64,000 bases of DNA from Rhodobacteraceae bacterium Araon29 (GTDB lineage: Bacteria; Pseudomonadota; Alphaproteobacteria; Rhodobacterales; Rhodobacteraceae), in the NCBI GenBank assembly GCA_039640505.1, contig CP046865.1:2843501-2907500 (forward strand), in the 5' to 3' direction. The position numbers and the translations under genes were made by a program. The notes below the pieces were generated by a model. That model worked only from the letters and a program-made list of their open reading frames with translations, made no database searches and was not told where the DNA came from. The stretch's first letter is position 1, and each line of letters opens with the position of its first letter. Below are positions 20,598 through 29,919 of the stretch, in pieces.

Positions 20598-21172
20598 CCA
20601 AACTTCATTTGATAAGGCATGGGCCAACGCACGCTAAAACCATGGTTGGCTGGTCCGATCTGCCCGCAGATTTGTCAGATCATGCCGCGCTTGCGCGCTT
20701 GCGATCGGAACTGCCCGGCGATGCAGTGATGGTGTCTTCGGATTTGATCAGGGCCAGCGCCACCGCCGATGCGGTAAGCTCGGGTCAGTTGCGCCTTCCA
20801 AACCAACCAGAGCTGCGCGAGATAAATTTTGGCGATTGGGAGTTGAAAAGCTTTGATCGGATCAATGCGGATGATCCGGATCGGGTGTTTGAATATTTTG
20901 ACAGCCCGGGCACGGCCACCCCGCCAAACGGAGAAAACTGGCTCGGCTTTTCCGCTCGGATCAACGCCGCAGTGGATAAGTTGATGACAGCGCATCCGGG
21001 CAAAGAGCTCATTATTGTGGTGCATTTCGGGGTGATCATCAGCCAGATTCAGCGCGCCGAAGGCGCAAGCCCAAAGCGCGCCCTGCGCCATGCGATAGAC
21101 AATTTATCCCTGACCCAAATGAGTCTCAAGAACGGAACTTGGGATATTCATAGGATCAATTACACCGCCTAA
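20594..21172 (+). CDS. Histidine phosphatase family protein (possible alpha-ribazole phosphatase, CobC-like)
   Basis: A 192-aa branch-1 histidine phosphatase with the catalytic LIRHGPTHAKT motif at the N-terminus, the acid/base INFGDWE segment and a second histidine in IVVHFGVIIS. Overlap with cobP by 4 bp suggests the alpha-ribazole-5'-phosphate phosphatase (CobC) step of cobalamin synthesis, but the phosphatase family is promiscuous and the sequence alone cannot confirm it. Confidence 0.8.
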   Translation: MTKLHLIRHGPTHAKTMVGWSDLPADLSDHAALARLRSELPGDAVMVSSDLIRASATADAVSSGQLRLPNQPELREINFGDWELKSFDRINADDPDRVFEYFDSPGTATPPNGENWLGFSARINAAVDKLMTAHPGKELIIVVHFGVIISQIQRAEGASPKRALRHAIDNLSLTQMSLKNGTWDIHRINYTA

Positions 21173-21260
21173 AATCTGTACTGCCTTTGCTCCAAGCATC
21201 CGAAATTAACCATTTCTAAATCATTTGGCCAAAAACTGTTTTGGCCATGGCTTTTGTTTT

Positions 21261-22874
21261 ATGATCACCCGCGCCCACACTGTGACCTTTGAAGGTATGG
21301 AGCCGCGCGAGGTAGATGTGGAATGTGCAATCAGTCCCGGATTACCGGGTTTTGCTATTGTCGGCCTGCCTGACAAAGCTGTGAGCGAGGCCCGCGACCG
21401 AATTCGCGCTGTTCTCAATGATCTGTCTTTGGCGCTTCCGGCTAAAAAAATCACCATTAACCTTACTCCTGCGGATTTGCCCAAAACCGGATCCCATTTT
21501 GATCTGGCAATCGCGCTTGCGCTTTTGGCAGCGCTAGAGGTGGTGCCGCGCGATGCGGTTGGCGAAGCGATTGCCATAGGCGAGCTATCTTTGGATGGCC
21601 GGCTCAATCCGGTGATCGGCGCGCTTCCTGCTGCGCTCAAAGCGGCCGAACTGGGCAAAGCGCTCTACTGCCCTGCGGCCTGCGGCGCCGAGGCAGCTTG
21701 GGTTGAAGCAGCCAAGGTGATCGCCGCGCCAAATCTTTTGCAAATGATCCATCATCTGAACGGGCGACGTCCGATTGAACCGGCCAAGCCGGGCGAAATG
21801 ACCCCTTTGCATATGGGTCCTGATCTGCGCGAAGTCAAAGGCCAGGAACGGGCCAAGCGCGCGCTTGAAATTGCGGCTGCGGGACGCCATCATATGATGA
21901 TGGTAGGTCCGCCCGGCTCCGGAAAATCAATGCTGGCTGCGCGGCTGCCGGGGATTTTGCCGCCCCTGTCGCCCGTCGAGGCCTTGGAAACATCGATGGT
22001 CTATTCGCTGGCTGGTCTCACCCAAGATGGCGGGATCAGCCGCCAAAGACCGTTTCGAGAACCGCATCATACCGCATCGACAGCCGCAATTGTTGGCGGT
22101 GGCCGCAACGCAAAGCCAGGGGAAATTTCGCTGGCACATAATGGCGTTTTGTTTATGGATGAATTTCCCGAGTTTCCCAGCAACCTTCTAGAAACCCTGC
22201 GCCAGCCGATCGAAACTGGCAGCGTGATGATTGCGCGGGCAAATGCCCATGTGAAATACCCCTGCCGCTTTATGCTGATCGCTGCAGCAAACCCCTGTAA
22301 ATGCGGCCATCTCAGCGATCCAAACCGCGCTTGCGGGCGTGCCCCGATTTGCGGGGCAGATTATCTTGGGCGTATTTCCGGACCGCTCATGGACCGATTT
22401 GATTTGCGGCTTGATGTCCCACCGGTGTCGTTTCACGATCTTGATCTGCCCGCCAACGGGGACAGCTCGGCGGATATTGCGCGCCGCGTGCATGCGGCGC
22501 GGGAGCGTCAAACCGAGCGGTACAAAACCCACGAGATGATCCGAACAAACGCTGATGCCGGCGGCGAGGCTTTGGAGGCGGCGCTCAAACTTGCGCCAGA
22601 GGCACAGCAGCTTTTGCGCACGGTCGCTGAGCGGTTTCAACTGTCTGCGCGTGGCTATCATCGGGTGCGCCGGGTGGCCCGCACAATTGCCGATCTGGCG
22701 GCCAGTGATCAGGTCTGCAAATCGCATCTGGCCGAAGCTGTCAGCTATCGGCTTGGACCCGCAGACGGGCCACAATCCAATCAGCGATCTGCGCCAAACT
22801 GGCATCAGCCTCGGGTAAAAGACCCTGACATAGGGGCCAGACATGCGGCAAATCTTGCGCGACGTCACAGCTAA
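21261..22874 (+). CDS. comM: YifB/ComM-family Mg-chelatase-like AAA+ ATPase, extended C-terminus
   Basis: Hexameric AAA+ helicase related to ComM, which promotes branch migration during natural transformation in other bacteria. Order of parts: N-terminal ChlI-like domain (PGLPGFAIVGLPDKAVSEARDR), Walker A GPPGSGKSMLAARLPG, Walker B region NGVLFMDEFPEF, and a C-terminal Mg-chelatase domain ending LAEAVSYR. Family members normally end near here (about 505 aa); this one runs some 37 residues further, wholly antisense to the facing hydrolase gene. The ATG at 21261 is preferred over a TTG 36 bp earlier. The extension may be stop-codon loss. Confidence 0.92.
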   Translation: MITRAHTVTFEGMEPREVDVECAISPGLPGFAIVGLPDKAVSEARDRIRAVLNDLSLALPAKKITINLTPADLPKTGSHFDLAIALALLAALEVVPRDAVGEAIAIGELSLDGRLNPVIGALPAALKAAELGKALYCPAACGAEAAWVEAAKVIAAPNLLQMIHHLNGRRPIEPAKPGEMTPLHMGPDLREVKGQERAKRALEIAAAGRHHMMMVGPPGSGKSMLAARLPGILPPLSPVEALETSMVYSLAGLTQDGGISRQRPFREPHHTASTAAIVGGGRNAKPGEISLAHNGVLFMDEFPEFPSNLLETLRQPIETGSVMIARANAHVKYPCRFMLIAAANPCKCGHLSDPNRACGRAPICGADYLGRISGPLMDRFDLRLDVPPVSFHDLDLPANGDSSADIARRVHAARERQTERYKTHEMIRTNADAGGEALEAALKLAPEAQQLLRTVAERFQLSARGYHRVRRVARTIADLAASDQVCKSHLAEAVSYRLGPADGPQSNQRSAPNWHQPRVKDPDIGARHAANLARRHS

Positions 22875-23664
22875 CATCAACGCCGCATTGGCGCAATTTT
22901 TCAGCCATTCGCAGGGTATCATCTAGCAAAATTTCACTATCTCCTACGGTGAGGTAGATCGGCGGCGCACCGGTATAATTGCCAAACAGCGGCGAGGCGC
23001 GCGGATCTGTTGCATCGTTTTCCCCAAGGTACATAGCAACCAACTCACTGGCCCTTTCAGCCGTAAGCAGCACTTCACGTTCGGCATTGTAGACCCAACT
23101 TTTGCCCGAAAAGGTCAAATCGGTTAAAGGGGAAAGGCAAAATACTCCGGCTGGCAAAGGCTGACCGTCAGCGATGAGTGCATGCAACAAGGAAAGGGCT
23201 AAACCGCCGCCGGCACTGTCGCCGCCAAGGATGATCTGATCGGCCCTGTAGCCCTGCTCAAAAAGGTCTTGATAGGCGGCCAGCGCGTCATCTAATCCGG
23301 CCGGAAACGGATGTTCGGGCGCCAGCCGATAGCGCGGCAGACAGGCCATGCTTCCACTAAGTTGAGCGAGCTTGGCCAGCATTGCGCGGTGTGTATCGGG
23401 CGAGCCAAATATAAATGCACCGCCGTGCAGATAAAGAATGACCGAATTGGCTGTAGGGTTTTCTGGGGCGATCCAAAGCGCTTCTCTTTGGCCGGATGGC
23501 GCGGCAAAACTGCGCCCCGTAAATGTCACCCCGCGCGGCGGCCGAAACCAAAACCGCGCCATCTTTTCAAACCTTTCGCGCAAATCCAGCGGATCAGCTC
23601 GGCGCAAATAGGGTTTTTCAAACCACCGCAGCGCAAAGTTTAAAATCTGCCGCCGCAGGGACAT
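22741..23664 (-). CDS. Alpha/beta hydrolase, HSL (hormone-sensitive lipase) family
   Basis: A 307-aa esterase-type hydrolase with the oxyanion motif LYLHGGAFIFGS, the nucleophile GGDSAGGGLAL and the late catalytic histidine in LPHVWPL. The start at 23664 follows the gshB stop by one base (TAAGATG), implying coupling to gshB; an upstream extension to 23733 would lie inside gshB. Its last 134 bp are antisense to the extended comM end. The substrate is unknown. Confidence 0.88.
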   Translation of the reverse strand: MSLRRQILNFALRWFEKPYLRRADPLDLRERFEKMARFWFRPPRGVTFTGRSFAAPSGQREALWIAPENPTANSVILYLHGGAFIFGSPDTHRAMLAKLAQLSGSMACLPRYRLAPEHPFPAGLDDALAAYQDLFEQGYRADQIILGGDSAGGGLALSLLHALIADGQPLPAGVFCLSPLTDLTFSGKSWVYNAEREVLLTAERASELVAMYLGENDATDPRASPLFGNYTGAPPIYLTVGDSEILLDDTLRMAEKLRQCGVDVSCDVAQDLPHVWPLCQGLLPEADASLAQIADWIVARLRVQADS

Positions 23665-23665
23665 C

Positions 23666-24601
23666 TTAGGCTCTTTTGCTTTCGATCGCCTGCCAGATTT
23701 TTTCCGCCACATTGATCCCGTCAAAGCGCTCAAGCTCTTGTATCCCTGTGGGCGATGTAACGTTGATCTCGGTCAAGTATTCACCGATCACATCAATGCC
23801 GACAAATATCTGCCCCTTTTCGCGCAGCAGCGGGCCGATGGCGAGGCAAATTTCAAGATCGCGCGCGCTCAGCTCAATTTTTTCCGGCCGCCCGCCCACA
23901 TGCATGTTCGAGCGGGTTTCCCCGGCCGCTGGCACGCGGTTGATCGCCCCGACCGGTTCGCCGTCGACCAAGATCACCCGTTTATCGCCCTTGCTCACCG
24001 CTGGCAGAAATTTTTGCGCAATCAACGGCTCACGTGAAAACCCGGTAAATAGCTCATGCAGCGATGCCAGATTGCGGTCATTTTGATCCAGCCGGAACAC
24101 GCCGGCGCCGCCATTGCCATAAAGCGGTTTGACGATGATATCACCGTGCTTTTGTTTGAAGGCCTTGATGGTGCCCAAATCACGGGCAATTGTGGTTGGC
24201 GGGGTAAGTTCCGGAAATTCCAGCACCAACAGTTTTTCGGGGTAATTGCGCACCCAAAACGGATCATTGACCACAAGCGTTTTGGGATGCACCCGATCCA
24301 GCAAATGCGTGGTGGTGATATAATGCATATCAAAGGGCGGGTCCTGACGCAGCCAGATCACATCGAAATCAGCCAAATCTACCTCTTGCTCATCGCCCAG
24401 AAGCGCGTGATCGCCCACAACCCTTTGAACTTTTAGTGGCCATCCGCGTGCGGTCAGCCGGCCTTCTTGATACGCCAGCTGGTCCGGAGTGTAGTAAAAC
24501 AGCTCATGTCCGCGCGCCTGCGCCTCTTCGGCAAGCCGGAATGTGCTGTCCGCTGCGATGTCTATCGGCCCGATTGGATCCATCTGAAATGCGATTTTCA
24601 A
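23666..24601 (-). CDS. gshB: Glutathione synthase
   Basis: ATP-grasp ligase that joins glycine to gamma-glutamylcysteine, the last step of glutathione synthesis. The 311-aa protein starts [20 protein letters not shown] and has the family patterns [33 protein letters not shown] and the C-terminal [13 protein letters not shown]. Normal length. Together with trxB, RpoHII and the peroxidase it marks a thiol-redox theme in the window, though not an operon. Confidence 0.97.
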   Translation of the reverse strand: MKIAFQMDPIGPIDIAADSTFRLAEEAQARGHELFYYTPDQLAYQEGRLTARGWPLKVQRVVGDHALLGDEQEVDLADFDVIWLRQDPPFDMHYITTTHLLDRVHPKTLVVNDPFWVRNYPEKLLVLEFPELTPPTTIARDLGTIKAFKQKHGDIIVKPLYGNGGAGVFRLDQNDRNLASLHELFTGFSREPLIAQKFLPAVSKGDKRVILVDGEPVGAINRVPAAGETRSNMHVGGRPEKIELSARDLEICLAIGPLLREKGQIFVGIDVIGEYLTEINVTSPTGIQELERFDGINVAEKIWQAIESKRA

Positions 24602-24678
24602 AACATACCTCTTTACGTTGACTTGCCTTTAAATGGCCAACCGGCGCGGCAATAGCAATAGGTGGGCGGCAACAATCC

Positions 24679-25047
24679 TCAATCACTGTAAAGCGCATTT
24701 TCCAAGATTTCCACATCGGCTTCGGCATTCACCAGCGCCAGATCAAAGCGCATGTCACAAAGTTGGCCTTGGGCAAATGTTTGGCAGAATTCTTCGGCGG
24801 TTTGAAACATCCTTTGAATTTGACTGCGGTTTAACCGGCTGGCAGCTGAGGCATGATCCCGCGCCCGCTTAACCTCGACAAACACCCATACTTCGGAGTG
24901 AAAAAAGATCAAATCAATCTCGCCCCCCGCACCGCGCCAACGGGTGTGTTTGAGTTGATAGCCACGTTTTTGATAGTGCGCTGCAACCTGTTGCTCGGCC
25001 GCAAGACCGTCAAGATAGGCGTGTTTACCTGTCTTTTTCCTTATCAA
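24679..25047 (-). CDS. YraN family protein (UPF0102)
   Basis: A nuclease-fold protein of about 122 aa, with DGLAAEQQVAAHYQKRGYQL at the start and the core GGEIDLIFF ... VFVEVK, the restriction-endonuclease-like E-x-D...E-V-K pattern. Function unknown; the rsmI-yraN-gshB order is widely conserved. The start is uncertain: I give the TTG at 25047, inside the end of rsmI, because it fits the family length; an ATG at 25089 would add 14 residues. The next gene downstream is gshB. Confidence 0.82.
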   Translation of the reverse strand: MIRKKTGKHAYLDGLAAEQQVAAHYQKRGYQLKHTRWRGAGGEIDLIFFHSEVWVFVEVKRARDHASAASRLNRSQIQRMFQTAEEFCQTFAQGQLCDMRFDLALVNAEADVEILENALYSD

Positions 25048-25891
25048 ATTCCAGCGCCATCTGATAAATTTTACGTTTTGGCAGCCCATAAGCCTGGGCC
25101 ACGGTTTCGGCGGCATCGCGTACACTCATACTTTGCAACGCGCCGCGCAAGGCCGACACTATGTCGTCTTGGTTAACAGAGCCTGAAGCCGCGCGGTCGA
25201 TAAGTACCACAACTTCGCCTTTGACCGTTAAAGAGCGGGTCCGCTCCACAAGCCCGGCAAGCGTGCCGCGCTGTACCTCTTCAAATTTTTTGGTCAGCTC
25301 GCGGCAATAGGCGGCGCTGCGGTCCCCGCCTAGCACTTCAGCAGCATCGCCCAGCATGGCCGCCAACCGCTTGGGCGATTCGTAAAACACCAATGTGGCA
25401 GGCACATCAGCCAGCGCTTGCAATTGGCCGCGCCGCGCGTTTTTCGAATTCGGCAAAAACCCGGCAAACAAAAACCGATCCGTTGGCAGACCTGCCAAGG
25501 TCAGGGCTGCTAATGCGGCAGAGGGCCCCGGCGCTGTTGTCACAAGATGCCCCTTATTTGCTGCGTCACGCGCAAGATCAAAACCGGGATCTGCAATTAG
25601 GGGCGTACCTGCCTCTGACGCATAGGCCACTGATTTTTCTAGACGCAAGTGCTCAAGCAGCTTCGGGCGCATGGTTTTGCCATTATGGTCGTGATACGGC
25701 AAAAGAGGCCTATCCCCCAATGCAATGCCGTGAATATCCATCAGTTTTCGCATGCTACGCGTGTCTTCGGCCGCAATCACATCAGCATTTGCCAGAATAT
25801 CCAGGGCGCGGAGTGTTATATCGCGAGCCGTGCCGATAGGAGTTGCAACAAAGTACAAACCAGGCGCTAAATTGACAGTCTTGTGATTCAC
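25025..25891 (-). CDS. rsmI: 16S rRNA (cytidine1402-2'-O)-methyltransferase
   Basis: Adds a 2'-O-methyl to C1402 of 16S rRNA in the decoding centre. The 288-aa tetrapyrrole-methylase-fold protein has the signature LYFVATPIGTARDITLRALD, VIAAEDTRS and ASEAGTPLIADPG. It overlaps the downstream YraN gene by 23 bp or more and diverges from the lipoprotein gene on the plus strand. Confidence 0.97.
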   Translation of the reverse strand: MNHKTVNLAPGLYFVATPIGTARDITLRALDILANADVIAAEDTRSMRKLMDIHGIALGDRPLLPYHDHNGKTMRPKLLEHLRLEKSVAYASEAGTPLIADPGFDLARDAANKGHLVTTAPGPSAALAALTLAGLPTDRFLFAGFLPNSKNARRGQLQALADVPATLVFYESPKRLAAMLGDAAEVLGGDRSAAYCRELTKKFEEVQRGTLAGLVERTRSLTVKGEVVVLIDRAASGSVNQDDIVSALRGALQSMSVRDAAETVAQAYGLPKRKIYQMALEFDKEKDR

Positions 25892-25973
25892 CTCTAAACC
25901 CGCTTTTTTTGAGCTTTATTATCGCGTTTTGAAAATGGCTGTGATACAGCCATCCGTGACGGAGTTGACACCT

Positions 25974-27146
25974 ATGTTTGACATTATTTTATATATCTGC
26001 AAGCGCTTGCGGGCTTTTGGCATTATTTCTTTTAGTTTTTTCCTCGTTGCATGCGGCCTTGAAACCAACAGATTGACCGATGGTCAGGGCGAATATATGG
26101 CCGATCCCGTGCAAGTGGCTTTGTTGATCCCAAGCAGCGCCGAGGCCACCGCACCAATCGCAGCCAGTTTAGAAAATGCCGCGCGACTTGCTGTCGCCGA
26201 TCTTGGCAAAGTGAAAATTGATCTTCGGGTCTATGATACCGCTGGAAATACCGATATTGCGGCGCGTCAGGCACAAAGAGCCGTCAAAGAAGGGGCCAAA
26301 ATTATAATTGGTCCACTTTATGGCGGGGCTGCGAATGCCGCAGGCTTGGCTGTTGCCAACAAAAACGTGAATATCCTTAGCTTTTCAAACAATAGTGCGA
26401 TTGCGGGCGGCAATGTTTTTGTTCTTGGCAAGACTTTTGACAATACCGCCAAGCGGATTGTTGAATTTGCCGCGTCGCAGGGCAAAATGCGGGCGGTTAT
26501 CGTGCACCCAAATAATGTCGAAGGCAGTTTTGGAAGATTGGCCATTGAGCGTGCGGCGATGGATACGCCGCTTGAAATCGTGGCCACCCAAAGCTTTGAA
26601 TTTTCCCAAGACGGCGTAGTGAATGCTGTGCCGTTGATTCGTGCAGCTGTTGAGATCGAAGAAGCCGATCTGATCTTTTTAACCTCGACCACGGCCGGGG
26701 CGCTTGGGCTGTTGATGCAAATGCTGCCCGAAGCCGGTGTGCAGCCCGACAAGGTACAGTTTGCAGGTCTGGCACGTTGGGATGTGCCAGCCCAAAATTT
26801 GGCTTTGCCCGGGGTTCAGGGGGGCTGGTTTGCCCTACCCGACTATCGAAAATCCGAACGTTTTTACGCTCGTTACAAAGAAGCCTATGGCGCACAGCCG
26901 CATCAACTTGCTGGGCTAGCCTATGATGGTATTGCCGCCATCGGAGCCCTGTTGATGGCAGGGCAAAGTGATAGATTCGACCGCTCGGTCTTGACACAAA
27001 CGGCTGGTTTTGAGGGAGTTGACGGTATTTTCCGGCTCAACGGCGAAGGCACAAACGAACGCGGCCTCGCCGTTGCCAAAGTCTTTAACAAACGTGTGGT
27101 AATCCTTGACCCAGCCCCAAGCACCTTTGACCGCCCTAGTTTCTGA
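25974..27146 (+). CDS. Penicillin-binding protein activator-like lipoprotein (LpoA family)
   Basis: A 390-aa lipoprotein. The signal peptide ends in the lipobox LVAC (Cys27), so it should be processed by Lgt, encoded at the left of this window, and anchored in the outer membrane. The mature part is a periplasmic-binding fold (VQVALLIPSSAEATAPIAAS, IIIGPLYGGAAN), as in LpoA, which activates PBP1A. GGAG is 9 bp before the ATG at 25974. The frame reads 41 bp past a possible glnD start. Function by analogy with LpoA is inference. Confidence 0.85.
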   Translation: MFDIILYICKRLRAFGIISFSFFLVACGLETNRLTDGQGEYMADPVQVALLIPSSAEATAPIAASLENAARLAVADLGKVKIDLRVYDTAGNTDIAARQAQRAVKEGAKIIIGPLYGGAANAAGLAVANKNVNILSFSNNSAIAGGNVFVLGKTFDNTAKRIVEFAASQGKMRAVIVHPNNVEGSFGRLAIERAAMDTPLEIVATQSFEFSQDGVVNAVPLIRAAVEIEEADLIFLTSTTAGALGLLMQMLPEAGVQPDKVQFAGLARWDVPAQNLALPGVQGGWFALPDYRKSERFYARYKEAYGAQPHQLAGLAYDGIAAIGALLMAGQSDRFDRSVLTQTAGFEGVDGIFRLNGEGTNERGLAVAKVFNKRVVILDPAPSTFDRPSF

Positions 27147-29919
27147 TCACTATCGCATTGAAGTTGCACACCAGAGCGTGCAACTTATTTGTGATCCAGT
27201 TCAGATTTTTGACCTAAGGGCTACGGCCGAAACCCTTTCTGAGGCAGTCGAAAGCTCAAAAAGCTCAAAAGGCTTGCGCGCGCGTATGGTAGAAGACCTC
27301 GGCGCGCGGCAAAAAGCCGGTAGGATAGCAATCGCCAAAGCATTTGAGGAAACACCAGCTGCTGCGCATGAACTGACCCGGTCTTACACATATTTGACCG
27401 ATTGTCTGGTTCAAACAGTATGGAAAATTGCCACCCAATGGCTGCACCCATTGCCCAACCCAACGGAGGGTGAGCGGTTATCTGTGATTGCCGTTGGCGG
27501 CTACGGCCGTGGGGAAATGGCACCCTATTCAGATGTGGATTTACTGTTTCTGACACCATATAAACTGACCCCTTGGGCCGAAAGCGTGATTGAAAGCATG
27601 CTTTATATGCTGTGGGATCTAAAGTTAAAAGTCGGCCACTCATCACGGACGGTCAAAGATTGTCTACGGCTGGGAAAAGATGATTACACGATCCGAACGG
27701 CGATGCTGGAAAATCGCCGGATATGCGGCGATGAGACTTTAAGCGGTGATCTAAACGCACGGTTATGGTCCGATTTGTTTTCCGGCACCGAGCGCGAATT
27801 TATCGAGGCCAAACTGCAAGAGCGCGGCGCGCGGCACATCAAACAGGGCGGCCAGCGCTATATGGTCGAGCCCAATGTCAAAGAGGGCAAAGGCGGGCTA
27901 CGCGATTTGCAATCGCTTTATTGGATTGCAAAATATGTTCACCGCGCCGACTCGGCCGCAGATTTGGTGGATTTGGGCGTCTTTCGCCCCGAAGAGTATC
28001 AGAAGTTTAAGCGCGCTGAGGGCTTTTTATGGGCAGTTCGAGGCCATCTTCATCTCATCGCAGGCCGTGCGGCCGACCAACTGAGCTTCGATCTGCAAGT
28101 TGAGGTGGCCGAGCGCATGGGCTATCGCGACCACGCAGGCCGCCGCGGCGTTGAAATTTTCATGCAAGAGTATTTTCGCCACGCGACCGGAGTGGGTGAG
28201 TTAACGCGGATTTTTCTAACCGCGCTTGAGGCCATTCATGCCAAAGGAGAGCCGTTACTGGACCGCATATTTCGCAGACGGCCAACGGTGCGACCCGATT
28301 ATCAGGTAGTACATAACCGGCTGTCGATCAAAACGCCGGATGCATTTCTGCAAAATCCGCTTAATCTTTTACGCCTGTTCCAAGAAGCTCTGCGCACTGG
28401 CCTGCTAATCCATCCCGATGCCATGCGGCTGGTATCCGCAAATCTGCACTTGATAGATGATAAGATGCGTAAAGATCCCGAAGCGCAGCAGATATTTGTT
28501 GATTTACTGCTGCGCCATGGCAACCCGGAACGCGCCCTTCGGCGGATGAACGAACTTGGGGTGCTTGCGGCTTTTATTCCCGAGTTTGAACCCATTGTCG
28601 CAATGATGCAGTTTAATATGTATCATAGCTACACGGTAGATGAGCATACGATACAATGTATCAGAAATCTGGCCCAGATTGAGCGCGAAGAACTGGTCGA
28701 AGAGCTGCCGGTGGCAAGCTCAATCCTGAAGCAGGGGATCAACCGCAAAGTGATTTATATTGCGCTTTTATTGCATGATATCGGCAAAGGGCAAAATGAA
28801 GATCATTCAGTTCTTGGGGCAAAGATCACCCGCAAAGTTGCCCCCCGACTGGGGCTTAGCAAATCTGATGTGGACACCGCCGAATGGCTGGTGCGCTATC
28901 ACCTATTAATGTCCGACATGGCGCAAAAACGCGATATCGCCGATCCGCGTACGGTGCGAGACTTTGCCAAAGCGGTGCAAACAGTAAAACGTTTGGATTT
29001 GCTAACGGTCTTGACCGTGTGTGACATCCGCGGCGTTGGCCCCGATACGTGGAACAACTGGAAAGCCGCGCTGATCCGGGCGCTTTACCGGCAAACCCTA
29101 CGCGCTTTGGAAACCGGTCAAGAAGCGCTGAACCGCGAAACGCGCGGCACAGAGGCCAAACAAAACTTGCGCGCTGCGCTGCCAAGCTGGAGCGCCAAAG
29201 ACCTCAAAACCGAAACCGGCCGGCATTATCCACCCTATTGGCAGGGTCTGCATGTGACCGCCCATGCGGTGTTTGCCCAACTATTGAAAAATATCGGCGA
29301 GGATGAAATACGTATTGATCTTCACCCCGATACCGACCGTGATGCCACCCGGGTGTGTTTTGCTCTGGTCGATCATCCCGGGATATTTTCCCGTTTGGCG
29401 GGGGCTCTAGCGCTTCTGGGCGCCAATGTGGTAGATGCCCGCAGTTACACTTCAAAAGACGGCTACGCCACCGCTGCGTTCTGGATACAAGACGCCGAAG
29501 GGCACCCCTATGATGCTGCCCGATTGCCGCGCTTGCAGCAGATCATCGAAAAAACGCTCAAAGGCGAAGTTGTCGCCCGCGATGCGATCAAAGACAAAGA
29601 TAAGATTAAAAAGCGCGAACGCGCGTTTAAAGTGCCTACCTCAATCACCTTTGATAACGAAGGATCAGAAATTTATACCATTATTGAGGTCGACACCCGT
29701 GATCGGCCGGGGCTTTTGTTTGATCTTACGCGGACGCTGGCCAACGCGAATGTCTACATTAATTCAGCGGTGATTGCGACCTACGGCGAACAGGTGGTTG
29801 ACAGCTTTTATGTCAAAGACATGTTTGGCTTAAAATTCCACAGTGCCAGCAAACAGCAATCGCTGGAGCGGAAGTTGCGCGACGCCATAGAAAGCGGTGC
29901 CCAGAGGGCTGTGCGATGA
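27106..29919 (+). CDS. glnD: [Protein-PII] uridylyltransferase / uridylyl-removing enzyme
   Basis: Senses glutamine and adds or removes UMP on PII, setting nitrogen metabolism. Domain order is standard: nucleotidyltransferase (VIAVGGYGRGEMAPYSDVDL, about 125-145), HD hydrolase domain (LLHDIGKGQNEDHS) and two C-terminal ACT domains (ALVDHPGIFSRLAGALALLG and VDTRDRPGLLFDLTRTLANA). The start is uncertain: TTG codons at 27106 and 27127 and a GTG at 27178 are in frame, none with a clear ribosome site; 937 aa from the first fits the family. murJ overlaps its stop. Confidence 0.95.
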   Translation: MTQPQAPLTALVSDHYRIEVAHQSVQLICDPVQIFDLRATAETLSEAVESSKSSKGLRARMVEDLGARQKAGRIAIAKAFEETPAAAHELTRSYTYLTDCLVQTVWKIATQWLHPLPNPTEGERLSVIAVGGYGRGEMAPYSDVDLLFLTPYKLTPWAESVIESMLYMLWDLKLKVGHSSRTVKDCLRLGKDDYTIRTAMLENRRICGDETLSGDLNARLWSDLFSGTEREFIEAKLQERGARHIKQGGQRYMVEPNVKEGKGGLRDLQSLYWIAKYVHRADSAADLVDLGVFRPEEYQKFKRAEGFLWAVRGHLHLIAGRAADQLSFDLQVEVAERMGYRDHAGRRGVEIFMQEYFRHATGVGELTRIFLTALEAIHAKGEPLLDRIFRRRPTVRPDYQVVHNRLSIKTPDAFLQNPLNLLRLFQEALRTGLLIHPDAMRLVSANLHLIDDKMRKDPEAQQIFVDLLLRHGNPERALRRMNELGVLAAFIPEFEPIVAMMQFNMYHSYTVDEHTIQCIRNLAQIEREELVEELPVASSILKQGINRKVIYIALLLHDIGKGQNEDHSVLGAKITRKVAPRLGLSKSDVDTAEWLVRYHLLMSDMAQKRDIADPRTVRDFAKAVQTVKRLDLLTVLTVCDIRGVGPDTWNNWKAALIRALYRQTLRALETGQEALNRETRGTEAKQNLRAALPSWSAKDLKTETGRHYPPYWQGLHVTAHAVFAQLLKNIGEDEIRIDLHPDTDRDATRVCFALVDHPGIFSRLAGALALLGANVVDARSYTSKDGYATAAFWIQDAEGHPYDAARLPRLQQIIEKTLKGEVVARDAIKDKDKIKKRERAFKVPTSITFDNEGSEIYTIIEVDTRDRPGLLFDLTRTLANANVYINSAVIATYGEQVVDSFYVKDMFGLKFHSASKQQSLERKLRDAIESGAQRAVR

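Noticed and set aside
22188-22922. 244-codon minus-strand frame inside comM
   Set aside because: Antisense to comM and continuous with the facing hydrolase region in another frame; no motifs.
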